A model generated the notes under the pieces. It searched no databases and was not told the origin of the DNA. It worked only from the letters and a program-made list of their open reading frames with translations. Positions 27,377 to 35,273 of a stretch of DNA of 64,000 nt are shown piece by piece. The position numbers were made by a program, and so were the translations under genes. The stretch is from assembly GCA_900548385.1 (NCBI GenBank), contig URKJ01000011.1, positions 45,913-109,912 of the forward strand, given 5' to 3'. The stretch's first letter is position 1. Every line of letters starts with the position of its first letter. The DNA is from an uncultured bacterium. GTDB lineage: Bacteria > Verrucomicrobiota > Lentisphaeria > Victivallales > UBA1829.

Positions 27377-28447
27377 ATGCAGAAGACAAACAACTCCATG
27401 ACCCAGCAGATGCGGATCAGATTCTATGTGATGAATCTGATCTACCATAACTCCGGACGTTCCGTGCGGGTTCCCTCCACACGCGAACTTTCCAGACAAT
27501 TCGGGATCGCGCGGAGCACAGTGCAGCTGGCATTTGAAAAATTGCTGAAAGACGGGTATCTGATCAGCCGGCAGGGCGCCTCGACCATGACAAACCCGCT
27601 CAGCCATTTTGTTCTCCAGCCGCAGACCCGCAATCCGCTGATCGGCGTCAAACTCTACGAAGGCGACGCGTTCTATTACGGAGCAAATTTCTGGCGCGCC
27701 ATCTCATCCGTCGCGACGGAGCTCACAGAACGGAACTTCAACATCCGTCTGCTCATGAATGCGGCAACATCCGCGGAAAGCATCGAACGGGAAATCCGGG
27801 AATCCTACCTCGACGGCATCGTCCTCATCGACAGCAGTCCGGAATATCAGGAAGCCGCGCGGCGGCAGCTTCCGTGCGTCGTGATCGGGAACCATCGCCG
27901 CCCGGAGCTCTCCGCCTATATCCGGCGGAGCAAGGAAAAAGCAACCGCGGAGCTCGCCGGAATTCTCCGCGGACGAAGCTGCGTCCACGGACTCGATCTC
28001 GTCAACGAGATCAACGCCAATGATGAATTCCATACGCAGGAACAGCTCGTCCGGCTCTGTCCCGGTTTGACATTTGACCGTTTCGACGTCGGTTCCGCAG
28101 CCGACCCTCTTCCGGCTCTCCGGGAACGGATCCTCCGCAATCCGCCCGGCGTCATCCTGCATTATGAACAATATGCGGAGTGCCTTCAGCAGCTCCTTGA
28201 TGAATGCGGCGCCGATACTCTTCTCGTCTCCCGGAAAGCTCCGGCGCGGGATGTCCGTTATCATGGGCTCCGGTTTGAATTCCCGGTCTGCCGGATCGCG
28301 CAGATCGCAGTTGATATGCTCGAAGCTCTCCTCGCCGGAGAAAAACCGCAGCAGCAGATCGTGGAAGCGGAACTGAAAACAGGAAACAACAACTCTTCAC
28401 AAAAAAAGGATCCAAAATGCACAAATTCAAACTCGCATTGCCGCTGA
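27377..28447 (+). CDS. GntR-LacI hybrid transcriptional regulator
   Basis: 356 residues. The N-terminal winged helix reads VMNLIYHNSGRSVRVPSTRELSRQFGIARSTVQLAFEKLLKDGYLISRQGAS, typical of GntR. From about residue 85 a LacI-like sensor follows (GANFWRAISSVATELTERNFNIRLLMNAA, ESYLDGIVLIDSS, LPCVVIGNHR). First gene of a four-gene operon; its 3' end overlaps the next gene by 31 nt, including that gene's ribosome site (AAAGGA). Probably senses a sugar released by the hydrolases around it; whether it also controls the divergent GH39 operon is open. Confidence 0.85.
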   Translation: MQKTNNSMTQQMRIRFYVMNLIYHNSGRSVRVPSTRELSRQFGIARSTVQLAFEKLLKDGYLISRQGASTMTNPLSHFVLQPQTRNPLIGVKLYEGDAFYYGANFWRAISSVATELTERNFNIRLLMNAATSAESIEREIRESYLDGIVLIDSSPEYQEAARRQLPCVVIGNHRRPELSAYIRRSKEKATAELAGILRGRSCVHGLDLVNEINANDEFHTQEQLVRLCPGLTFDRFDVGSAADPLPALRERILRNPPGVILHYEQYAECLQQLLDECGADTLLVSRKAPARDVRYHGLRFEFPVCRIAQIAVDMLEALLAGEKPQQQIVEAELKTGNNNSSQKKDPKCTNSNSHCR

Positions 28448-29958
28448 TCGCCGGAGCGTTTCTGCTCCACGCCGAAACTTCCACACACAAAACAGCCGGC
28501 GTCTGTTTCCGGTTCGACGACAACAAGCCGCCGCAGTACTGGCGGGAAATGGGACAGGTTTTCGAAAAACACGGCTTCCGTATGTCGCTCGCACTCGTCT
28601 CACAGGATTTGAACGGCAAAGAAGCACAGGAGACTTTGCGCAAACTCGCCGCAAACGGACACTCCATGATGGATCATCTGCCGAATCATGCAGTCTATCA
28701 GCTCCGCGCACGCAATCAGCAGGAATTCGACAAGTATTCCGGATTGCCGTTTGTCGACCACGCAAACGCGAAAGACAAACGCGTTTATTTCAAATACGAA
28801 CTCAACGCCGCTCATCCTCAAAACCGGAAATTTCAGGGAGTCATCCGGAACGGCGAACTCTGCGGATATCCGGAAAATCTCAAAAGGCAGCTCGGCACAA
28901 CCCGCAAAATCCTGATTCCGGCAACCGGACAGCTCTATGGCATCAGCATTCAGAACGGCAGAAAAATACTCCGCAGTTTCTGGCGGGAAACAATCCCGGT
29001 TCCAAATGCCGAAGGGGAAATGATCCTGCTCGCTTCCAACGCCGCCATCCAGCCTCCGGACGATGTCCTGCGTTTTCTGGCGACCGTAGGCCGGGATAAT
29101 TTTCAGGCCTTCGGACTTCCGGCTCCGCGGGCGTGGATCCAGCCGGGCGGATGGGAATGTTTCGTCACCCCGGAAAAAATCGGCAAAATTTACGGCGGAG
29201 AATTCGGCTATGTTTCCGCGGATTGCATTCCCGGTTCCAGAATGCAGCTCGTCAATGCATTCAACGATCCCTGTTCCGGACAGGCCCGTTTCAACATGCG
29301 CTGCGATTTCACCGGACCGGACAACGGACAGGATTTTTCCGCAATGAAACGGAACATTGCCGACTCCATCGCGAAGAACAAAGTCAAGATCTTCATCTCT
29401 CACATGTGGGTCCATCGCGTCAAAGGAGGATGGGACGCCTATATCAAAGGATACGACGAGCTTCTGCAATGGCTGAAAGCCAATAACATCCCCGTCCGGA
29501 CGCAGGAAGAGTGGGCGGAACTCCTCTACACGGGAAAGACCGACTCAAACGCCAACGTTCTTCCTCCGTTCACCCGTGATCTCGACGGTGACGGCAAGCC
29601 GGACGGCTACACTCTCCAACGGGGCGCCGCAGCGGACCTCAAAACCGGGACCGTCACCATTCCGGCAGGCGGAAAACTCCACATTGCCGATGTCGCCGGA
29701 CTTGAAAAGGGGACAAACCAGTTCGCGCTGACCGTAAAAGGCAAGCCCGGAACCATGATGATCCTGGATTTCTTCTTCGTCTCCCGCGACGGAAACAATT
29801 ACATCGAACGCAAGCAGCTCCGTCTTGCTTCGGACGACTGGCAGATTCTGAAAGGAACGGTTCATGTCAAACCGCAGGCGGTCACTCTGCATTACGGCGT
29901 CCAGTCCTCCGGAACCGATTCCCCGGTTGAAATCAAAAATCCTGTCTTCAAACCCTGA
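28417..29958 (+). CDS. Secreted polysaccharide deacetylase-like protein
   Basis: 513 residues with a signal peptide (MHKFKLALPLIAGAFLLHA). The N-terminal part resembles the NodB fold: VCFRFDDNKP (Asp34/Asp35, motif 1) and LAANGHSMMDHLPNH, which holds histidines in place of the usual HxxxH motif 2, together with IFISHMWVHR near residue 328. From about residue 385 a C-terminal module begins with DLDGDGKPDGY, a calcium-loop-like sequence, followed by a beta-rich domain that may bind carbohydrate. Exported and probably acting on an acylated polysaccharide; the metal site is divergent, so activity is uncertain. Confidence 0.65.
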   Translation: MHKFKLALPLIAGAFLLHAETSTHKTAGVCFRFDDNKPPQYWREMGQVFEKHGFRMSLALVSQDLNGKEAQETLRKLAANGHSMMDHLPNHAVYQLRARNQQEFDKYSGLPFVDHANAKDKRVYFKYELNAAHPQNRKFQGVIRNGELCGYPENLKRQLGTTRKILIPATGQLYGISIQNGRKILRSFWRETIPVPNAEGEMILLASNAAIQPPDDVLRFLATVGRDNFQAFGLPAPRAWIQPGGWECFVTPEKIGKIYGGEFGYVSADCIPGSRMQLVNAFNDPCSGQARFNMRCDFTGPDNGQDFSAMKRNIADSIAKNKVKIFISHMWVHRVKGGWDAYIKGYDELLQWLKANNIPVRTQEEWAELLYTGKTDSNANVLPPFTRDLDGDGKPDGYTLQRGAAADLKTGTVTIPAGGKLHIADVAGLEKGTNQFALTVKGKPGTMMILDFFFVSRDGNNYIERKQLRLASDDWQILKGTVHVKPQAVTLHYGVQSSGTDSPVEIKNPVFKP

Positions 29959-29974
29959 ACAATAAGGAGCCGCT

Positions 29975-30781
29975 ATGAAACAGTCCGTCCCAAACCATTT
30001 TTCAAGGAAATTCACCATTCTGGAACTTCTCATCGTAATTTCAATTATTGCAATCCTTGCAGCTCTTCTGCTGCCCGCTCTGAATGCGGCGCGGGAAAAG
30101 GCCCGCCAGATCAGCTGTACCGGAAACATGAAACAGCTCGGCGCCGCGGCTTTGATGTATATCAATGATTCCGACGACTGCTGTCCAAGCCGTTATTATG
30201 CACGGGAAACCGCCCCCTACATTTCCGCCTCGCTGAACCTGACCGCCAATGTGGAAGTTCTGCAGAAAGGCGCAGCCGCCTATATCTGTCCCTCGCCGTT
30301 GAACTCGCGGGCCAACGCCTACAAAAAGCTGATTCAGATTGACTACCTGATCCCCGGCAACGCTTCGCCGAACGCCACGGTCTGGAACAGTTTCGGCGAT
30401 TCCTATATCCCCGGAACAGCCGTCGCCAATAACGGCTTCGGCGATTACAACGTGAAAGCGGGCAGAGTCAAAACTCCGTCCCGGCGGATTCTGCTGACCG
30501 AACGCGGCAACAGCAGCACACCGTACTCGTTCAACAGCTCCTGCAGCATCAACAACCGCATGGGCGCTCCGCATGGCGATGACAAATGGATCGGCAATCT
30601 CATCATGGCAGACGGTCATGCCGCCTCCATCCCGGTTCCGTTCGCCCGCAGACTGACAGGGGACAGCAGTCTTCCCGGTTTTCCGACCCGTTATTCCAAC
30701 GACGGCGCGTTCCCCGGACGTTTCCATTTCGACCTGACACTGGCAAGTCCCGGCGCGGGTCATACAAATTCCACCCTTTAA
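29975..30781 (+). CDS. Prepilin-type N-terminal domain protein
   Basis: 268 residues. Leader MKQSVPNHFSRK precedes the prepilin segment FTILELLIVISIIAILAAL with Glu at +5; the residue before the cleavage site is Lys. AREKARQISCTGNMKQLG after the helix is characteristic of this solitary pseudopilin group. Near the C-terminus PHGDDKWIGNLIMADGH is a variant H-Xn-DG motif. AAGGAG precedes the start. The gene sits 16 nt after the deacetylase-like gene and 25 nt before GH1, so it is part of a carbohydrate operon, not of a pilus cluster. Confidence 0.88.
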   Translation: MKQSVPNHFSRKFTILELLIVISIIAILAALLLPALNAAREKARQISCTGNMKQLGAAALMYINDSDDCCPSRYYARETAPYISASLNLTANVEVLQKGAAAYICPSPLNSRANAYKKLIQIDYLIPGNASPNATVWNSFGDSYIPGTAVANNGFGDYNVKAGRVKTPSRRILLTERGNSSTPYSFNSSCSINNRMGAPHGDDKWIGNLIMADGHAASIPVPFARRLTGDSSLPGFPTRYSNDGAFPGRFHFDLTLASPGAGHTNSTL

Positions 30782-30806
30782 AACCGGCAACAACAAAGGA
30801 TCACCA

Positions 30807-32090
30807 ATGCTGAATCTTCACAATTACCCGGCAATCACCTTTCCCGAAACCTTCCTCTGGGGAAGCGCGACCGCCGCCCATCAGATTGAGGGCGACGACA
30901 TTCACTCCATCAACTGGCGCGATCAGACCATGTATCCGGAGCGTTTCATTCACCACTCCGGCAAAGCATGCAACAGCTATCAGCTGTATAAAGAGGATGT
31001 GGAACTTCTCAAAACTCTCGGTCATCAGGCATACCGCTTCTCCATCCCGTGGTCCCGGATCGAACCGGAGGAAGGAAAATTCTGCCGGGAAGCGGTGGAT
31101 CACTACATCGACCTGCTCCGTCTGCTGAAAGAAGCCGGAATCCGGACCTTTGTCACACTCTCGCACGGAAGCGATCCCGCCTGGTTCTGGGACAAAGGCG
31201 GATTCGCCAACCGGAATGCGTTTCCCTATTTTGAACGCTATGTGAACTTCATCGTGCCGCAGCTCGAAGAAAACGTCGACTTCTGGATGACGATCAACGA
31301 AATCAACATCATGGAGCGTCCGGGATACGACAAGTTCGAACTGCGCAAGAACTATATGATCTGTCACGCGAAAGCCTTCCGGATCATCAGGCGGTACTCC
31401 GGAAAACCCGTCGGCGCACCGCACGCGATGGCGGCGGTCGTTCCGAAGGATCCCCATTTTGAAGGCGACAAAGCATTCGCCGCCATGGAGGATTGGCTCT
31501 TCAACGGCTTCTTCTATCACGCTCTCCGGACCGGCGAACTGGTCTTTCCGCACTATCCGGCGGAGACGTTTCCGGAAATGAAGGACTCCTTCGACTTCTG
31601 GGCCATCAACTATTACACGCGGAAAGAGGTCTCATCCCGGACGAAAAACGGCGGAGCCGTCCTCCCGACCTGCGAACAGCTCAAACTTATCGACAAGGAG
31701 TTCTACATGAGCAGTTTTTATCCGGAAGGACTCTGCAATGAACTCCAGCGCCTGAAGGACAAACCGGTCTGCATCACCGAAAACGGCTGCTGCTGCGCGG
31801 ACGACCGCTGGCGGATCGTCAAACTCTGTCAGGACCTCTCCGCGATTCGCGATGCGATGGATTCAGGCGTGGATGTCCGCGGTTATCTTCACTGGTCGCT
31901 GCTGGACAACTACGAATGGGTCAGCTTCATCCCCCGCTTCGGCATGGTCCATGTTGACTTCAAGACCTTTGAGCGCACCCCGAAGCCGAGCGCCTGGATG
32001 TTCCGGGAAATCATTGCAAACCACGGATTTACGCCGGATACCGTCCGGAAATATCTTCCGGAACTGCCGGAATTCAAACTGTTCCGCTGA
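30807..32090 (+). CDS. Glycoside hydrolase family 1 (beta-glucosidase-like)
   Basis: 427 residues, cytoplasmic. GH1 hallmarks are FLWGSATAAHQIEG, YRFSIPWSRIEPEEGK, TINEINIM with acid/base Glu165 (Ile instead of the usual Pro after it), INYYTRKEV and ITENG with nucleophile Glu325, then GYLHWSLLDNYEWVSFIPRFGMVHVDF. Slightly short for the family but with both catalytic residues. Hydrolyses beta-linked oligosaccharides after uptake. Last gene of the GntR-deacetylase-prepilin operon. Confidence 0.92.
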   Translation: MLNLHNYPAITFPETFLWGSATAAHQIEGDDIHSINWRDQTMYPERFIHHSGKACNSYQLYKEDVELLKTLGHQAYRFSIPWSRIEPEEGKFCREAVDHYIDLLRLLKEAGIRTFVTLSHGSDPAWFWDKGGFANRNAFPYFERYVNFIVPQLEENVDFWMTINEINIMERPGYDKFELRKNYMICHAKAFRIIRRYSGKPVGAPHAMAAVVPKDPHFEGDKAFAAMEDWLFNGFFYHALRTGELVFPHYPAETFPEMKDSFDFWAINYYTRKEVSSRTKNGGAVLPTCEQLKLIDKEFYMSSFYPEGLCNELQRLKDKPVCITENGCCCADDRWRIVKLCQDLSAIRDAMDSGVDVRGYLHWSLLDNYEWVSFIPRFGMVHVDFKTFERTPKPSAWMFREIIANHGFTPDTVRKYLPELPEFKLFR

Positions 32091-32130
32091 CAGAAACGGA
32101 AAATCGTTTTCACATGGTAAAAGATGTAAT

Positions 32131-32150
32131 TTTGTGAATATTTTCACAAA
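32131..32150. promoter_or_regulatory. CRP-consensus palindrome TGTGA-N6-TCACA
   Basis: TTTGTGA-N6-TCACAAA is a perfect 7-bp inverted repeat whose core equals the E. coli CRP consensus. Its centre is about 80 bp before the predicted pckG transcription start. Additional TTTTCACA half-sites lie at 32107-32114 and 32156-32163 in the same orientation. Low GC content makes a terminator role for the upstream gene unlikely. Confidence 0.6.
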
Positions 32151-32184
32151 TTAAATTTTCACAAAAAAAGCAATGCGAAAAAAC

Positions 32185-32213
32185 TTGAAAAACCGCTGTT
32201 GCCGCTGTATAGT
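32185..32213 (+). promoter_or_regulatory. Sigma70-type promoter for pckG
   Basis: TTGAAA (32185-32190) and TATAGT (32208-32213) are 17 nt apart, 37 nt before the pckG start. Confidence 0.65.
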
Positions 32214-32250
32214 ACGGGTTTTGAGAAGACAACTCTAACCGGAGGTAATA

Positions 32251-34092
32251 ATGACAAAAGAATTGAACGCCGCCCCGAACCACGCGAAACTCGTGGCATG
32301 GGTCAAGGAATGGGCCGAGCTCTGTGAGCCGGATGCCATTTACTGGTGCGACGGCACCAACACCGAGTATTACGGACTCTGCGACGAAATGGTCAAGTCC
32401 GGTCTCGCAACCAGACTCAACAGCAAGCTCCGTCCGGATTGTGTCCTCTTCCGCAGTGACCCGTCCGACGTTGCCCGCGTTGAAGCCCGTACCTTCATCG
32501 CTTCCGAAAAAGAAGAAGACGCCGGTCCGACCAACCACTGGATCGACCCCGTCAAACTGAAAGCCGAAATGAGAGCTCTCTACAAGGGCTGCATGCACGG
32601 CAGAACCATGTATGTCATTCCGTACTCCATGGGTCCGGTTGGCTCCAACATCGCCAAGATCGGCGTGGAAATCACCGACTCCGCCTACGTTGTGATCAAC
32701 ATGCACGTCATGACCCGCGTCGGCAACAAGGTCCTTGAAGTCCTCGGAACTGACGGCGACTTTGTTCCCTGCATCCACTCCGTCGGCAAGCCGCTCGAAA
32801 ACGGCGCCCAGGACAACGGCGTCTGGCCCTGCGCTCCGATGGACAAGAAATACATTGCCCACTTCCCCGAAACCCGCGAAATCTGGTCGTTCGGTTCCGG
32901 TTACGGCGGCAATGCCATCCTCGGCAAAAAATGCCTCGCCCTCCGTATCGCGACCGTTCAGGCGCGCGACGAAGGCTGGATGGCGGAGCACATGCTCATC
33001 CTCAAGCTCACCAATCCGAAAGGTGAAGTCAAATACGTTACCGGCGCATTCCCGTCCGCATGCGGCAAAACCAACCTCGCAATGCTTATCCCGACCATCC
33101 CCGGCTGGAAAGTCGAAACCATCGGCGACGACATTGCCTGGATGAAATTCGGCAAAGACGGCAGACTCTACGCCATCAACCCGGAAAACGGTTTCTTCGG
33201 CGTTGCTCCCGGAACTTCCATGAAGTCCAACAAAAACGCGATGCTCTCCTGCGCCAAAGAGACGATCTTCACGAACTGCGCTCTCCGCCCGAATGGCGAC
33301 ATCTGGTGGGAAGGCATGGACGTTGAACTCGAACCGGGCGAAAAACTGATCGACTGGAAGGGCAATGTCTGGGAAATGGGTCAGACCGATGCCGAAGGCA
33401 AGCCGGTCAAGGCCGCTCACCCGAACGCCCGCTTCTCCGCCCGCGCCAAGAACTGCCCCGCGATCGCCCCGAACTGGGAAGATCCTGCCGGCGTTCCGAT
33501 CGACGCGTTCCTCTTCGGCGGACGCCGTCCGTCCACCCTCCCGCTCGTCTATCAGTCCCTCTCCTGGGAACATGGTGTGATGATCGGTTCCTCCGTCGGT
33601 TCCGAAGTGACCGCGGCTGCTCTCGACGTCAAAGCCGGAACAGTCCGCCGCGACCCGTTCGCGATGCTTCCGTTCTGCGGATACAACATGGGCGACTACT
33701 TCAAACACTGGCTCGACATCGGCAAAGTCGAAGGCGCCAAGCTCCCGAAGATCTTCTGCGTGAACTGGTTCCGCAAGACCGCCGACGGCAAGTGGCTCTG
33801 GCCCGGATTCGGCGACAACAGCCGCGTCCTCAAGTGGATTTTCGAACGCTGCGACGGTGAAGGCAAAGCGGTCGAAACCCCGATCGGTTACATGCCGACC
33901 GTTGACGCGATTGACCGTACCGGCATCGAAAACGAAGTCACCGAAGCCGACATGAAAGAACTTCTCTCTTTCGACAAAGAAGGTTGGAAGAAAGAACTCG
34001 AAATGATCAAGGAACACTATGCCAAGTTCGATCGTCTCCCCGCGGAGCTGAACGAACAGCTGAAGCAGCTTGAAGAGCGTCTCTCCAAGTAA
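32251..34092 (+). CDS. pckG: Phosphoenolpyruvate carboxykinase (GTP)
   Basis: Interconverts oxaloacetate plus GTP with PEP, CO2 and GDP. 613 residues, usual for GTP-type enzymes. Seen in order: YWCDGTNTEY, RTMYVIPYSMGPVGS, FGSGYGGNAILGKKC, the P-loop PSACGKTNLAML, IGDDIAWM, FGGRRPSTLPLV and PFCGYNMGDYF. The GTP-type layout with a Cys in the active-site loop (ACGKTN) separates it from ATP-type enzymes. GGAGG lies 7 nt before the start. A CRP-like site and a good promoter are upstream. With OadGAB downstream it forms the PEP-oxaloacetate-pyruvate node. Confidence 0.96.
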   Translation: MTKELNAAPNHAKLVAWVKEWAELCEPDAIYWCDGTNTEYYGLCDEMVKSGLATRLNSKLRPDCVLFRSDPSDVARVEARTFIASEKEEDAGPTNHWIDPVKLKAEMRALYKGCMHGRTMYVIPYSMGPVGSNIAKIGVEITDSAYVVINMHVMTRVGNKVLEVLGTDGDFVPCIHSVGKPLENGAQDNGVWPCAPMDKKYIAHFPETREIWSFGSGYGGNAILGKKCLALRIATVQARDEGWMAEHMLILKLTNPKGEVKYVTGAFPSACGKTNLAMLIPTIPGWKVETIGDDIAWMKFGKDGRLYAINPENGFFGVAPGTSMKSNKNAMLSCAKETIFTNCALRPNGDIWWEGMDVELEPGEKLIDWKGNVWEMGQTDAEGKPVKAAHPNARFSARAKNCPAIAPNWEDPAGVPIDAFLFGGRRPSTLPLVYQSLSWEHGVMIGSSVGSEVTAAALDVKAGTVRRDPFAMLPFCGYNMGDYFKHWLDIGKVEGAKLPKIFCVNWFRKTADGKWLWPGFGDNSRVLKWIFERCDGEGKAVETPIGYMPTVDAIDRTGIENEVTEADMKELLSFDKEGWKKELEMIKEHYAKFDRLPAELNEQLKQLEERLSK

Positions 34093-34110
34093 GTGATCCG
34101 CCGGGCTCAT

Positions 34111-34130
34111 CATCCGGAATTTGCCGGATG
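34111..34130 (+). terminator. Possible terminator hairpin after pckG
   Basis: CATCCGG / CCGGATG with a 6-nt loop lies 18 nt after the pckG stop. The T-run (CATTTTTTCT) begins only about 26 nt further on, so termination may be partial or use the second small stem TGCGC/GCGCA. Confidence 0.4.
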
Positions 34131-34177
34131 CGCATTAAACCCGCGCATTCGGCATTTTTTCTACCCGAATTCAGAAC

Positions 34178-34951
34178 ATGAACAAGATCCTCCAGCTGAC
34201 GGAAGTTGATTCCACCAACACCTACGCTTCTGCGAATTTTGATTCGCTTGGCGACGGTACGCTTGTTCTTGCCGAAACTCAGACCGCCGGGCACGGCAGA
34301 CTCGGACGCAAATGGCTGTCGCCGCGCGGAAACATCTACGCATCGTTCGTGATGAAGGAGCTGTTCGGGGAACCGTTCCATGCAACAATGGTCTCCTCGC
34401 TCGCCGTTCTTGCCGTTCTGAACGATCTCGTACCGGGACACGGCGCCTACATCAAATGGCCGAACGACATCTTCATCGGCGACCGCAAACTGAGCGGGAT
34501 CCTCTGTGAAGGCGTCATCCGCAAAAGCGCTCTGGCGGGAATCATCTGCGGAATCGGCGTCAACGTCAATCTCTCCGGAGAACAGCTGGAAACGATCAGC
34601 CAGCCTGCGACTTCACTTCTGGAACACGCAAAATGCAAAATTAATTTAAAAATTTTTGCGGAAAAACTAGCCGTTTACCTGAATTGGTATTATATTATCG
34701 GGATTAACAACCGGGAACGTCTGTTTTCCCTGTGGAAACAGGAAAATAAACTGATCGGAAAAGAGGTTCTGCTGCAGCCGCCGCATGGATCGGCATACAA
34801 AGCCCTCGTCCGGGACATTACCGGAGACGGCATATTGTTAATCCGGGAACAGGACGGAACGTCGAAGGAATTTGCCTGCGGCGACGTCAAGATCATTCCG
34901 GAAACGGAAAACAACGGAGTATTCCGTCAAATGCACATCGCACCCCGGTGA
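34178..34951 (+). CDS. birA: Biotin-[acetyl-CoA-carboxylase] ligase
   Basis: 257 residues, the catalytic form without the N-terminal repressor helix-turn-helix. Motifs: VDSTNTYA, the biotin/ATP loop AGHGRLGRKWLSP, IKWPNDIFIGDRKLSGIL and GIGVNVNLS, then the small C-terminal SH3-like domain (LLQPPHGSAYKALVRDITGDGILLI). Attaches biotin to carrier lysines; the obvious local acceptor is the AMKM lysine of OadA, three genes downstream. No strong ribosome site precedes the ATG; the middle of the gene is visibly more AT-rich than its surroundings. Confidence 0.92.
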   Translation: MNKILQLTEVDSTNTYASANFDSLGDGTLVLAETQTAGHGRLGRKWLSPRGNIYASFVMKELFGEPFHATMVSSLAVLAVLNDLVPGHGAYIKWPNDIFIGDRKLSGILCEGVIRKSALAGIICGIGVNVNLSGEQLETISQPATSLLEHAKCKINLKIFAEKLAVYLNWYYIIGINNRERLFSLWKQENKLIGKEVLLQPPHGSAYKALVRDITGDGILLIREQDGTSKEFACGDVKIIPETENNGVFRQMHIAPR

Positions 34952-35005
34952 GTATCTGACGTAATACACCCATAAACAAGAAACCCAAAAACAAAGGAAA
35001 AAGTT

Positions 35006-35239
35006 ATGATCTTGGATGGAATCAAACTGATGGTGCTCGGTATGGGTACCGTACTGGTGTTCCTGGTCGTGATGATATTCTTCATGAATCTCCTCGCGAA
35101 GGTTCTGGCTCCTTTTGCCGGTGCTTTGGAAAAGGCGGCTCCCGCCCCGAAAAAGAAAGCCGCTGCAAAAGCCGACGATGATCAGCTGAAAGCCGCCGCC
35201 GCGGCTGCCGCGATCCGCGCATTTCAATCTGGCAAATAA
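35006..35239 (+). CDS. oadG: Oxaloacetate decarboxylase gamma chain
   Basis: 77-residue small membrane protein: one N-terminal transmembrane helix (about 5-35, LMVLGMGTVLVFLVVMIFFMNLLAKV), then an Ala/Lys/Pro-rich linker and a short C-terminal part. Size, topology and position directly before oadA and oadB identify the gamma subunit, which holds the alpha and beta chains together. An AAAGGA site precedes the start. The C-terminal metal-binding histidines known in some homologues are not evident. Confidence 0.9.
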   Translation: MILDGIKLMVLGMGTVLVFLVVMIFFMNLLAKVLAPFAGALEKAAPAPKKKAAAKADDDQLKAAAAAAAIRAFQSGK

Positions 35240-35273
35240 AAACAAACATCAAATATTCTGAAAGGACAATAGA

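Noticed and set aside
32131..32150. Inverted repeat as terminator of the GH1 operon
   Set aside because: Stem is short and AT-rich with no following T-tract on the plus strand; the CRP-like consensus and promoter position explain it better.
32110..34113. 667-codon open frame on the minus strand
   Set aside because: Opposite pckG; a shadow frame with no start signal.
35097..35223. Ala/Lys-rich stretch in oadG as a possible low-complexity artefact
   Set aside because: Such linkers are normal in decarboxylase gamma and biotin-carrier subunits, and the frame is intact.
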